A DNA stretch of 44,707 bases from Lachnospiraceae bacterium (GCA_017550535.1 JAFZOS010000046.1:1-44707), one strand, 5' to 3'. Positions 34,029 to 42,635 are shown, counted from the first letter of the stretch. The notes: generated by a model from the letters alone, not told the origin. Numbers and translations are program-made.

Positions 34029-34564
34029 ATCATCCTCCCAAGAAGCAATGCATCCGTCTTTTTACCGGCTTTGTCCAGTACATCCATCCAATATGATACT
34101 GCTCTCGCCGCATCCCCAAAACAGGCATCATCAGCTATGATATCGTGTATCGCCACAGGCGAAATGCCCTGGCTGATCACATAACTTTCAGCATCTGCTA
34201 TGAGTTCCATATCTGACTCTTCGCTCATAAACTCATGTCTTCTAAGCATGAACACTGTCATCCTGAAGCGATCTATCGCTTCTTTGCAGGTATGAGTACC
34301 GTTCGTTAACGGTATATATCCGATACTTAATTCCTTAACCACTATTTCCGCCACACGATGTATCAGGCGTATATGCCTGTATGTATTATTGGAAGATGAT
34401 GCCACGGGATCCTGCATGAATTCATAAACTTTTACTATATTATCTTTCGAAGGATCGTTAAGAAAAAACTCGAAATGCTCAATAAGCCCTGCATTGTATT
34501 CTTCCATTCTTAAGCGGATCTCATTTATCTTTTTGATATGCTCAAGCGTATCCGGTTTACCCAT
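34025..34564 (-). CDS. Unknown helical protein in the glycosylation operon
   Basis: The protein has 179 residues. I do not recognize a family. It is predicted largely helical (HIKKINEIRLRMEEYNAGLI, IRLIHRVAEIVVKEL, AIDRFRMTVFMLRRHEF, DAARAVSYWMDVLDKAGKK), with no signal peptide or membrane segment. Its start overlaps the upstream stop as TAATG and its stop overlaps the next start as ATGA. It is therefore coupled on both sides to glycosyltransferase genes. Because the paralogous transferase at 12095-13288 has a helical C-terminal extension while its partner here does not, this protein may supply an equivalent part in trans. That idea is inference; I see no clear sequence identity between the two. 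Confidence 0.6.
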   Translation of the reverse strand: MGKPDTLEHIKKINEIRLRMEEYNAGLIEHFEFFLNDPSKDNIVKVYEFMQDPVASSSNNTYRHIRLIHRVAEIVVKELSIGYIPLTNGTHTCKEAIDRFRMTVFMLRRHEFMSEESDMELIADAESYVISQGISPVAIHDIIADDACFGDAARAVSYWMDVLDKAGKKTDALLLGRMI

Positions 34565-35790
34565 TATCTTTCCTCCTGCGAACTGCCCGATCCTGCCGGA
34601 TCACTTAAACCCCGGAATCTTTTTCTGAACTCTTCAAGCGAAGAAGCACCGTCAAATATATGACACGCTCCCTTCTCAAGCATCTGCTTCCTGAATATGA
34701 TACAGCTCACTCCAAGTGCCTCATACAGCTCATCATCCATGTATTCCTTAAGCCAAAAATTTGTAGTCCTTATACGGTAGACGCGCATGTAGTCATGCTC
34801 TTTAAAGGCATTCTCAAGGTCACCCAACATCCGCTCCTTTGCTTCTTTCTTCCTGCCTTCCGCGATCAAACACAGCACATCCTGGGGTATATCAGTTACC
34901 ATAGGCCATACCCTTAAGTATTTTTCGTATACTGCCATGGTAAAAAGTCCCTGATCATGGTACTCCATCATCATGCCGGGCGAACCGAACAACTCATACA
35001 GTCCGGTCTGTGACCTGATGGCTTCGAGCTTATACGGATCATACACGGCGGGAAGCCTGAAATTATACGTGATCCATTTATCAAGCCACGTCTCATACAT
35101 GACATTACGCCAGCTCTGACCCTGCGAGCCGACTATCGTGCGTTCATCCCTTTCATAGTTAACTATCTTTATCCTTGGAGAATCAACCTCAGCAAGCCTT
35201 GCAAACAACGACATGGGCTGTATGAAACTGCAGTCAATGCCTATACCGTACTCCCGCTCATATCTTTCCCAGTCGATCGGATCAAGCATGGTTAAACGCT
35301 TCCTTACCGTGCCCTCCCAGTCTGTTGCTATCATCACGTATTTAAGATAAAACTCCGCAATGTCCGTATATTCATCCTTATCAACACTTACGCTTATGTC
35401 CCACCTCTGTGATTCATCCGCTATCTGGATAACATCATAACCTCCGTCAACTGCTTTTCTTAACCTGTCAATGCAGGCTCCGTCAAAAAATATCCTGTCC
35501 TTTACCGGCCATATATAATCATAGCCTTCCGGCAGTCCGTAACCCTGAAGTATCAGGAGCATCTTATGATCCCCGTGAACTGCCTTATGTGCATCCACAT
35601 AATGAAGATCTAGATATCCGTTTCCGATAAGATCCTCTATTACCGCCTTTGTTGCGTCATCCGCGCTGTCATCATATACAAATACATCTATTCCGTTTGC
35701 TGACAGCGAAGGCAGGGCTCCTTTCAATGTTTCGCCGATGATCTCCGGATGATCATGTGTAAGATAACAGCATGCAACCCTATGCTCCAT
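34564..35790 (-). CDS. Unassigned GT-A-like glycosyltransferase (paralogue of 18085-19275)
   Basis: The protein has 408 residues. CCYLTH (7-12), VFVYDDSADDATK (37-48), HGDHKMLLILQGYGLP, YIWPVKDR (92-99), SQRWDIS, DPIDWERYEREY, SWRNVMYETWLDKW and YDPYKLEAIRSQTGLYELFG line up with the 18085-19275 protein almost without gaps in the first 100 residues. The C-terminal end differs and finishes in a Ser/Gly-rich tail (SDPAGSGSSQEER). It lies 13 bp after the giant multidomain gene, with a one-base TAATG overlap to the next gene. The family looks like a GT-A transferase but is unnamed as far as I can tell. Confidence 0.65.
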   Translation of the reverse strand: MEHRVACCYLTHDHPEIIGETLKGALPSLSANGIDVFVYDDSADDATKAVIEDLIGNGYLDLHYVDAHKAVHGDHKMLLILQGYGLPEGYDYIWPVKDRIFFDGACIDRLRKAVDGGYDVIQIADESQRWDISVSVDKDEYTDIAEFYLKYVMIATDWEGTVRKRLTMLDPIDWERYEREYGIGIDCSFIQPMSLFARLAEVDSPRIKIVNYERDERTIVGSQGQSWRNVMYETWLDKWITYNFRLPAVYDPYKLEAIRSQTGLYELFGSPGMMMEYHDQGLFTMAVYEKYLRVWPMVTDIPQDVLCLIAEGRKKEAKERMLGDLENAFKEHDYMRVYRIRTTNFWLKEYMDDELYEALGVSCIIFRKQMLEKGACHIFDGASSLEEFRKRFRGLSDPAGSGSSQEER

Positions 35791-35803
35791 TTAGATCCCT
35801 TTC

Positions 35804-38800
35804 CTATACATACCTGTTTATATATTCACAGATCTCTCCTGCGATCTCATAATACACGTTCCTGCTGAAATGATTGATGCAGTCCTCAAAATCATCCTGT
35901 GAATGAATGAATTTTGTAGGATCTACGACCATCATCCTCTCATGGTCTTCGGCGAAAGCTTTGATCACCGGATTTATCTCCCTGTATACTTCCGCGAGCC
36001 CGTCAAACTCCTCGTTATATCCCTCATATTCCGTTTCGCTTCCGAGCATCAATATGATAAGCGGCTTCCCCGGTATGTTTTCATAGATGAAATCAAGATT
36101 GCCAAGGAGCATATCAAGCGGAGTGTTACCGATAAATTCCCACTTATCGGAAAACTCCTTTATGATACCTTCGTTAAACTCAAAATCATGACCCTGTATC
36201 TCCTTGTTTATGAATCGCGATGCATTCTCAGGCGCGGTCAGGTCAAAATTTTTACTGCTAAAACTTATATACCTTCCCGTCCTTTTGTTTTGGTAAAGTC
36301 CCGAGCTTAAGTCCTGAAGCAGGCTCAAACAGATAACATGATACTTGTCGGTAAACAGCCTGGTCGCAAAATCACCCTTTATGATAAACGGCGCCTCGCT
36401 GATTATCTCATCGATCTCTTCAGCAGATAGCTCCATGCTTTCTCGGATGTGGGCCGTATGATTCTGACCCGTTGTAACAAAACCGAATTCATTTATGTAG
36501 TTAAATTCCGTAGTAATGCTTCCGCCCGAAAGATACGGCTCGATCGCGCTCATGTCGCACGGACCCTTGAGCAGTATCCTGACACGTTTGTTTTTGACCG
36601 GGTCTTCGGTTATCGATTCATCCTGCGATTCGGTTATCCACAGTACCGGCTTATCTTTCTCAAGCTGCGAAGCAACCGGCTGCTTTACATCAAATGCAGG
36701 GCATCCGATACTGTTGTAAACATACTGTTCCACCCCCATACCGAGTACGCGGCACGAAAAAAGGAAATGCTCCATCCTGTTTTCCCGCATGTTATAACAG
36801 TAGAATCCGACTATCCCGTAATCACCGAACCTGTCTCGCACCCTGATGTAAGCGCAGTCATTCCAGTCGTTTGTAAGCTGGCGTGTTAATAAGTCCTTGT
36901 TATCCCTGTTCTTGGTATAATTTAACTGATTGGTTCGTCCCACCATCTCATGGATCCTGTCAAGCTCCTCCATGCAGTTACGGTTTATCGTGATCCTTAT
37001 GTCGCTGTCATACAGGAACTGCTCCTTTGATGTCCCCTCAGACCTTGCCTGTGTTTTACGTTCAAGAAGCTTATACTGCTCCAGCCTGTTATGTTCCAAA
37101 TCACGCGGAGTAAGGGCACTGTAATGCCCGAAAAGATAAGGTATCACCCCCGGATCCGCCGTCATAAGGGCCTCATTGCCAAACTTTGCTTCTTCTAAGT
37201 TCCTCGGATTGTCATCGATGAACAAAACATTTTCCGACCGCAGACCCATCGTGTTTATCTTATCCGCGATCTGCGAACCCTTTTCGTTCCAGTTTATGTT
37301 GTTGAACACAAAATCATCCCAGATCCCGGCTTGTGTAAGCCTTTCCTTAACCGGACCCTCATCGTTTTTGGATGAGATGCTGTTTACGATGCCGTGATCC
37401 GTAAGCATACGTATAAGCCCTATGTTTGTTTCCGGTATATCAACCTCCGACTCACTCAGCGTACCGTTCCACAGCGTATCATCCAGATCCCATACGATGA
37501 GCTTGATCTTGTCATACGGTATGTTTTCGTATTCATTGTTCTTTACAAGAAGGCTCGCATCACTCCTGCACAGTTTTACAAGCTTCTCCTTTTCTTCCCT
37601 GCTCATCTTATTTATAAGCCTGTCATCTATGAGCAATACGTCAAAGTAACCTTCACCATATGCTTCCCTTACACTGTCGGCAGAATCATACACCGTTTCC
37701 GTTTTGGAGCATATGCTGTAAAGATTATGCATTTCCTCGATACCTGCTGCCTTGCACTTTGGATACCTGCTCCTTACCGCTTTTAATTCGGCACCGAGCC
37801 CGCACCCCATATGAAGCAAACGGAACTCATCGGACCTCCTGTAGTTTATGCACGATAACACTGCCTCATCGGAATATGCATGATCTATGATATCGAAACC
37901 GTATTTTTTAATGAACAGTTCCCTGTGATCTTCAAGCAGTGAATTGTAATCCGTTTTTGAAAAGCTCTGACTGCCCGCATGATAAATGAAGCTGTTCTTT
38001 ACAAGCAGCAGCCTGTATCCGTTTTTAAGCAGCTCCATCGACAGTGCGTCATCCTCAAAATAACCGGGGGCGAAATCCTCGTCAAACCCGCCTGCCTTAT
38101 CCCATGCACTGCGTTTGATGAGCATCGCAAATCCGGACAGCCTTACCCTCTCTTCAATGCTGTCCCTCCCCGGGACATTGTTTTTCCTGCCGTATTCAAG
38201 GTAATCCTCCACCCTGTCAAACAGGATGTCGGCCTGCTGCCTGTTACCTGCATAATTGGAAATACTCCCGACAGCACCTATATCATCCGCACTGTATAAA
38301 GCCTTTTTCAGAAAATACAGGGCATTATCCGTAAGCCTTGTATCGTTGTTTAAAAGGAAGATATCGTATGACTCACACTCGGTCCCCATGGTCGCATTAA
38401 CTGCCTGATTACAGGCAGGACCGAAACCTGCATTTGTCTGATTCTTAATGAGAAGGATATCGTCCTGTTCATCAAGCCACTGCGCCGTCCCGTCCGTTGA
38501 CGCATTGTCAACGACAGCGATCCTGTAGCTTCCTGCGGGAAGTGTATTGCGTATGCTTGCGATATTCTCCTGCATCATATGTTTCAAATTGTACGAAACG
38601 ATCACGATGAGGATCTTATTCCCGGATATGCGTTCATATGAACCGGCATCGATAGAGAGGTTGAAAAATACCTTTAAAATATCCTCCGAAAATTCCTCCT
38701 TCTCTTCCTCGATGCATCTTCTATATGCATTAAAATCAGAAACCCTTACGTCATAAGTTTCGATGCATTCACGGATGAAGCCCGCCACCTGCGATGCACT

Positions 38801-39637
38801 TACATCTTCTTCCTTAAGCTTATACTTTTCGGGTATCCTTATATCAACGGGATTGGCTGCACTCCCATGCCGGCCGGTTACCACGATGCAGCCGCACATC
38901 GCAGCCTCCCTCGGTATCCTGTCCTTGCCCGGATGATTACCGAAATCGATGTATACCTTTGCCCTGCGCATCAGTTCCCTTGCTTCTTCGGAAGTCATGT
39001 TCTGTAAGGGCACATACCGGATTGAAGGATCCGCATCCATGATATTTTTCGTTGACTCCTGACCCTTCCTGGGATTATATACAACTATATCTTCACGGGC
39101 ACGATCATTTGAGGCATCTTCCGAAAAATAGACATCATTTAAATAATCGCCCAGATGCAATATCCTGTCTTTGGGAACACCCTTGCCGATAAGGTATTCA
39201 TACGCATACTCCGACTGGGTAAGGTGCAGGCTTATCGTATCCCTGAATTCCTCATGGACCTTATCGATCTTCTTATCATCAAATTTATAAATACCTTCGA
39301 AATTATCAACGCTCAACCACCACAGCATCTTATATGCATGAGAAAAGCGCGCATTGTATTCGGGATAGCCCTCTGGTATGACTATCGCATTTCCTTCAAC
39401 ATCCTCAATATCATCTATCTCAAGGATATGATCCTTTACATATTCGGAAAACGCGGGATTACAGAGCGAGGGAGAATCATACAGCCGGATATATGTAATA
39501 TATGCATTTCCCCCGAGCCTGTTTATGTTATATACGAGCTGGTGCAGGACCTCGGTCCCGCCCGTCTTATAATATGCGGCACAGATCACAAATACCTTTT
39601 TGAACCTGAAGCTGTAAATATCCTGTACGAAACTCAT
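35804..39637 (-). CDS. 1277-residue multidomain glycan enzyme: GT-B, GT2, methyltransferase-like, FkbH, C-terminal SGNH-like tail
   Basis: Domains in order: residues about 12-330, a GT-B-like glycosyltransferase (AAYYKTGGTEVLHQLVYN; DFGNHPGKDRIPREAAMCGC); 340-600, a GT2 domain (ILIVIVSYN, VVDNASTDGT, FLLNNDTRL, CFDED-type GGFDEDFAPGYFEDDALSME); about 605-700, a short methyltransferase-like segment (LLHMGCGLGAELKAV, DVLLIDD); 711-1003, an FkbH domain with HAD motifs WDLDDTLW (716-723), SSKND (755-759), FIDDN (806-810) and the FkbH marks DRFGDYGIVG (935-944), RTNQLNYT and CRVLGMGVE; about 1018-1277, a tail resembling SGNH/GDSL-type acyl enzymes, without a clear GDSL. FkbH proteins load a glyceryl unit from 1,3-bisphosphoglycerate onto a carrier protein. 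No carrier gene is in the window. Predicted: addition of sugars plus a glyceric-acid-derived acyl group to the glycan. Confidence 0.82.
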   Translation of the reverse strand: MSFVQDIYSFRFKKVFVICAAYYKTGGTEVLHQLVYNINRLGGNAYITYIRLYDSPSLCNPAFSEYVKDHILEIDDIEDVEGNAIVIPEGYPEYNARFSHAYKMLWWLSVDNFEGIYKFDDKKIDKVHEEFRDTISLHLTQSEYAYEYLIGKGVPKDRILHLGDYLNDVYFSEDASNDRAREDIVVYNPRKGQESTKNIMDADPSIRYVPLQNMTSEEARELMRRAKVYIDFGNHPGKDRIPREAAMCGCIVVTGRHGSAANPVDIRIPEKYKLKEEDVSASQVAGFIRECIETYDVRVSDFNAYRRCIEEEKEEFSEDILKVFFNLSIDAGSYERISGNKILIVIVSYNLKHMMQENIASIRNTLPAGSYRIAVVDNASTDGTAQWLDEQDDILLIKNQTNAGFGPACNQAVNATMGTECESYDIFLLNNDTRLTDNALYFLKKALYSADDIGAVGSISNYAGNRQQADILFDRVEDYLEYGRKNNVPGRDSIEERVRLSGFAMLIKRSAWDKAGGFDEDFAPGYFEDDALSMELLKNGYRLLLVKNSFIYHAGSQSFSKTDYNSLLEDHRELFIKKYGFDIIDHAYSDEAVLSCINYRRSDEFRLLHMGCGLGAELKAVRSRYPKCKAAGIEEMHNLYSICSKTETVYDSADSVREAYGEGYFDVLLIDDRLINKMSREEKEKLVKLCRSDASLLVKNNEYENIPYDKIKLIVWDLDDTLWNGTLSESEVDIPETNIGLIRMLTDHGIVNSISSKNDEGPVKERLTQAGIWDDFVFNNINWNEKGSQIADKINTMGLRSENVLFIDDNPRNLEEAKFGNEALMTADPGVIPYLFGHYSALTPRDLEHNRLEQYKLLERKTQARSEGTSKEQFLYDSDIRITINRNCMEELDRIHEMVGRTNQLNYTKNRDNKDLLTRQLTNDWNDCAYIRVRDRFGDYGIVGFYCYNMRENRMEHFLFSCRVLGMGVEQYVYNSIGCPAFDVKQPVASQLEKDKPVLWITESQDESITEDPVKNKRVRILLKGPCDMSAIEPYLSGGSITTEFNYINEFGFVTTGQNHTAHIRESMELSAEEIDEIISEAPFIIKGDFATRLFTDKYHVICLSLLQDLSSGLYQNKRTGRYISFSSKNFDLTAPENASRFINKEIQGHDFEFNEGIIKEFSDKWEFIGNTPLDMLLGNLDFIYENIPGKPLIILMLGSETEYEGYNEEFDGLAEVYREINPVIKAFAEDHERMMVVDPTKFIHSQDDFEDCINHFSRNVYYEIAGEICEYINRYV

Positions 39638-39673
39638 AGACCGCCCCTTTGATACGAGATTTTTACAGTATTT

Positions 39674-39702
39674 AAAATATCATAAATCATGGGGTTTTAC
39701 AA
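39674..39702 (-). promoter_or_regulatory. Sigma-A-type promoter for the right-arm operon
   Basis: On the minus strand TTGTAA (39697-39702), a 17-base spacer ending in TGA and TATTTT (39674-39679) give an extended -10 promoter, 37 bases before the ATG of the giant gene. It would drive four coupled genes down to 33345. Confidence 0.45.
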
Positions 39703-39758
39703 ACAGGGACGATGTCTGTTATATTATAATTGAACAAAAACGGACAAGGGGATAAGCT

Positions 39759-40421
39759 ATGCAGATCGAACTTATGGCATCCATGATGTGTGCCGATTAC
39801 AGGAATCTTGAGCGGGAAGTAAAGGAACTTGACAAGGGCGGGATTGATTCTTTCCATATTGACATAATGGACGGACGGTATGTCCAGAACTTTGCCATGT
39901 CGTTAAACGACCTTAAATGCATCCGTTCTTTGACCGACAAACCGCTTGATGTGCATCTTATGGTGGAGCATCCCCTTAATACCATAGGTCTGTTCACAGA
40001 AAACCTGCACAAAGGCGACACCATCTATATCCATCCCGAAGCCGAGTATCATCCGTCAACCACACTCCAACGTATAATCGACGCCGGCATAATACCCGGT
40101 ATCGCGATAAATCCCGGAACTAGCATAGAAAACGTACGCATGATGTTAAGGATAGTTAAAAAGGTACTTGTAATGTCCGTAAATCCGGGCAATGCGGCAC
40201 AGATGTTCCTGCCTTATGTACGTGAGAAATATGACAGCCTGCTTGAGCTTAAGGATGAGATGGATTTTGACATTTACTGGGACGGTGCATGCGGAGCCGA
40301 TAAGATAAGGGAATATGCTCCCCTCGGCGTCAAAGGATTCGTCCTTGGGACAACGCTTCTATTCGGCAAGGGCAGGGATTACGGAACAACTCTTAAATCG
40401 ATACGGGATATGATCGCGTGA
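39759..40421 (+). CDS. Ribulose-phosphate 3-epimerase family enzyme (possibly allulose-6-phosphate epimerase-like)
   Basis: The protein has 220 residues, a normal TIM-barrel epimerase length. The metal ligands are all present: HIDIMDG gives His33 and Asp35, VHLMVEHP gives His66, and YWDGACG gives Asp175. AINPGT and MSVNPGNAAQ are the usual phosphate-side loops. The pattern PLDVHLMV, IHPEAE and DGAC is closer to AlsE (allulose-6-phosphate 3-epimerase) than to housekeeping Rpe (VDGGI). It may therefore act on a hexulose phosphate, for example in making an unusual sugar precursor. AAGGGGATAA precedes the ATG, and a TATAAT at 39725-39730 is a possible -10. It is divergent from the giant gene and convergent with the next gene (22-bp gap). 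Confidence 0.85.
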   Translation: MQIELMASMMCADYRNLEREVKELDKGGIDSFHIDIMDGRYVQNFAMSLNDLKCIRSLTDKPLDVHLMVEHPLNTIGLFTENLHKGDTIYIHPEAEYHPSTTLQRIIDAGIIPGIAINPGTSIENVRMMLRIVKKVLVMSVNPGNAAQMFLPYVREKYDSLLELKDEMDFDIYWDGACGADKIREYAPLGVKGFVLGTTLLFGKGRDYGTTLKSIRDMIA

Positions 40422-40443
40422 TGCGAATATCCTGTTTAAACTT

Positions 40444-41427
40444 TTATATCGGGGCCAGGTATCCTTCGTTAACAATACCTCCGTCCTTATATTCACCAAA
40501 CAGCCCCATTTCAAGCAGTTCTTTATAAAATACATCGGCAGTAAGCTTTTCCCTGTAATGCCGGTTTAAAAACAGTTCATTTAAGTGGGGATATACTTCC
40601 TGATACCGTTCAAAGCTTGCCGCATCAAATCCGGTCGCGAGCCAGTCAAGATCATCCTGAGAAATATCTTTCCTGTTTATCATGAATCCCGTGTTCCTTA
40701 GTGACTTCCATTGCCTTAACCTGTATTTATCGGGATACTTTTTTGCTATCCAGGTTCCGTAAGTCTCAAATTCCGAAAAACCGTTTAACGGGTGATCCAC
40801 AGCACTTAAGATCTTCTCGTAAAAAGTGCTTCCCTCAAGGGGTCGTGATATTATCTCATCCATCAATTCGATCATGAGCTTTTTATCAAAAAGCATGTGC
40901 TCGGATATGAACGATTCCCATATTACTTTCCCATAGCCAAACAGGTTTTTGATCGTCTCAAAATATGAGGCCCTGTACTCGGGTTTGATATCAAGATATG
41001 GTTTGCCGGATGAGTGAAACATTTCTATCCTTCTTAACGGTATCGTATCGGCATCCCAGCAAAGATAGTATTCATCGGTGCATGACATGCTGTATGCCAT
41101 TTTTAAAAACTGCTGATAATACCACCCGACCCTCGATACTTTCTCAGGGTTTCCATTTATCTTTGCAATTTCCTGCAGGCGTGTTTCATATGAGCGTTTT
41201 ACGCTGTCAAAAGGTATGATGTCATTTTCATTTATGAACCCGACCTTATCCTCCATGCCCTTCACTTTAGCATCATCATAAACAGCCTTGCCAAGGCTTT
41301 CGGGTCCGATGAAAATCAACCTGTTTATCCCTGTCATATCAAACAGGGAATACAGGTATCCGCTCACTTCGTTATAATCGTCCGCAAGGGTCGGTATAAT
41401 ACATGAAAATGACTCTGAACCGTTCAT
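40444..41427 (-). CDS. DUF6492-type GT-A glycosyltransferase (second copy)
   Basis: The protein has 327 residues and is a paralogue of the 4527-5483 product. INENDIIPFD (66-75), RVGWYYQQFLKM (99-110), CWDADTIPLRR with Asp125-Ala-Asp127, ISEHMLFDKKLM, NGFSEFETYGTW and the C-terminal RQWKSLRNTG region appear in the same order. DAD here replaces the first copy's DGD, both acceptable DXD metal motifs. It is a single gene with its own promoter (41474-41502), divergent from the aldolase gene. Its placement outside the four-gene operon, next to central metabolism genes, marks the edge of the island. Confidence 0.75.
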   Translation of the reverse strand: MNGSESFSCIIPTLADDYNEVSGYLYSLFDMTGINRLIFIGPESLGKAVYDDAKVKGMEDKVGFINENDIIPFDSVKRSYETRLQEIAKINGNPEKVSRVGWYYQQFLKMAYSMSCTDEYYLCWDADTIPLRRIEMFHSSGKPYLDIKPEYRASYFETIKNLFGYGKVIWESFISEHMLFDKKLMIELMDEIISRPLEGSTFYEKILSAVDHPLNGFSEFETYGTWIAKKYPDKYRLRQWKSLRNTGFMINRKDISQDDLDWLATGFDAASFERYQEVYPHLNELFLNRHYREKLTADVFYKELLEMGLFGEYKDGGIVNEGYLAPI

Positions 41428-41473
41428 ACTGATGCCTTTCGTAACTTCCGGCTATAAAACACATCCTAAGGAG

Positions 41474-41502
41474 ATGGTAGCACGGGTGTTTATCCTCGTC
41501 AA
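41474..41502 (-). promoter_or_regulatory. Sigma-A promoter for the second DUF6492 gene
   Basis: On the minus strand TTGACG (41497-41502), a 17-base spacer and TACCAT (41474-41479): five and four of six consensus matches with ideal spacing. Start point near 41467, about 40 bases before the ATG. Confidence 0.6.
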
Positions 41503-41516
41503 TTTGTTAATAATTA

Positions 41517-41545
41517 TTGAGTTAAAGCGCTTTTGGTGATATAAT
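41517..41545 (+). promoter_or_regulatory. Sigma-A promoter for fba
   Basis: TTGAGT (41517-41522), a 17-base spacer and a perfect extended -10 TGATATAAT (TATAAT 41540-41545). The leader is about 58 bases. The spacer contains the palindrome described next. Confidence 0.7.
41522..41535. promoter_or_regulatory. Catabolite-responsive-element-like palindrome in the fba promoter
   Basis: TTAAAGCGCTTTTG, with the perfect ten-base palindrome AAAGCGCTTT at 41524-41533, matches 11 of 14 positions of the cre form TGAAAGCGCTTTCA. It lies between the -35 and -10, where binding of CcpA or another LacI-family regulator would block RNA polymerase. Confidence 0.45.
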
Positions 41546-41610
41546 CCACTTAGTTTACTGACCGTCTGTATGGGCGGTTGAAAAATATATTATAAGAAAG
41601 GGTGAATCAA

Positions 41611-42579
41611 ATGGCATTAGTTACTACTACCGAGATGTTTAAGAAGGCTTATGACGGCGGTTATGCTGTAGGTGCTTTCAACGTTAACAACATGGAGATC
41701 GTTCAGGGTATCACCGAGGCGGCAGGCGAGCTTAACAGCCCCGTTATCCTTCAGGTATCCAAGGGTGCGCGTGCATACGCAAACCACACTTATCTTGTAA
41801 AGCTGGTTGAGGCTGCAGTTCAGGAAAATCCTCAGATCCCGATCGCACTTCATCTTGATCACGGTGATACTTTTGAATTATGTAAGTCATGTATCGACGG
41901 CGGTTTCACTTCAGTCATGATCGATGCATCAAGCAAATCATTCGAGGACAATATCGCACTTACCAAGCAGGTTGTTGAATATGCTCATGCAAACGGCGTT
42001 GTTGTTGAGGCTGAGCTCGGAACACTTGCAGGTATCGAGGACGAGGTTGTTGTTGAGGCAGGTAAGGAAGCTTACACCAAGCCCGAGGAAGTTGAGGAAT
42101 TTGTTGACAGGACAGGCTGTGATTCACTTGCCATCGCCATCGGAACATCACACGGCGCATATAAGTTCACGGCAGCTCAGTGTACTAGGAATGCAGACGG
42201 CATCCTTGTTCCCCCTCCGTTGCGTTTCGACGTTCTTGAGGAGTGCATCAAGCGTCTTCCCGGTTTCCCGATCGTTCTTCACGGTTCATCTTCGGTTCCT
42301 CAGGAATTCGTTAAAATGGTCAACCAGTACGGCGGCAATATGCCCGACGCAGTAGGTATCCCCGAGGAACAGCTCCGTCATGCAGCCGAGCTTGCGGTAT
42401 GTAAGATAAACATCGATTCCGATATCCGTCTTGCAATGACAGGTAACATCAGGAAGTACTTTGCTGAGCATCCGGATCACTTTGATCCCCGCCAGTACTT
42501 AAAGCCCGCACGTCAGGCTGTTAAGGATATGGTTGCTCATAAGATCCTTCATGTACTTGGATCGGACGGCAAGGCTTAA
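41611..42579 (+). CDS. fba: Fructose-1,6-bisphosphate aldolase, class II
   Basis: The protein has 322 residues. MALVTTTEMFKKAYDGGYAV, GAFNVNNMEIVQGITEAA, the zinc-binding HLDHGD (81-86), AELGTLAGIEDE, GTSHGAYKF, IVLHGSSSVP and NIDSDIRLAMTG are the class II set. The enzyme splits fructose-1,6-bisphosphate into dihydroxyacetone phosphate and glyceraldehyde-3-phosphate. A GTG at 41602 could extend the frame by three residues. The ATG at 41611 is preferred because AAAGGGTG serves as its Shine-Dalgarno and because family members start MALV. It has its own promoter and terminator and codons typical of a highly expressed gene. It is a housekeeping gene and not part of the island. Confidence 0.97.
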   Translation: MALVTTTEMFKKAYDGGYAVGAFNVNNMEIVQGITEAAGELNSPVILQVSKGARAYANHTYLVKLVEAAVQENPQIPIALHLDHGDTFELCKSCIDGGFTSVMIDASSKSFEDNIALTKQVVEYAHANGVVVEAELGTLAGIEDEVVVEAGKEAYTKPEEVEEFVDRTGCDSLAIAIGTSHGAYKFTAAQCTRNADGILVPPPLRFDVLEECIKRLPGFPIVLHGSSSVPQEFVKMVNQYGGNMPDAVGIPEEQLRHAAELAVCKINIDSDIRLAMTGNIRKYFAEHPDHFDPRQYLKPARQAVKDMVAHKILHVLGSDGKA

Positions 42580-42604
42580 TACGGTTAATAATTCAAACAC
42601 TAAT

Positions 42605-42635
42605 AAGGAACCCATGTTAAGCATGGGTTCCTTTT
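42605..42635 (+). terminator. Intrinsic terminator after fba
   Basis: AAGGAACCCATG (42605-42616) and CATGGGTTCCTT (42622-42633) form a perfect 12-bp stem around TTAAG and run into TTTTC. It starts 25 bases after the fba stop and ends 16 bases before the next ATG. Confidence 0.88.

Noticed and set aside
39725-39730. TATAAT before the epimerase gene as a full promoter
   Set aside because: No acceptable -35 lies 16-18 bases upstream (TTTACA is 23 bases away); it is mentioned only as a possible -10.
41602-41610. GTG start for the aldolase
   Set aside because: It overlaps the Shine-Dalgarno used by the ATG at 41611 and adds residues absent from the family.
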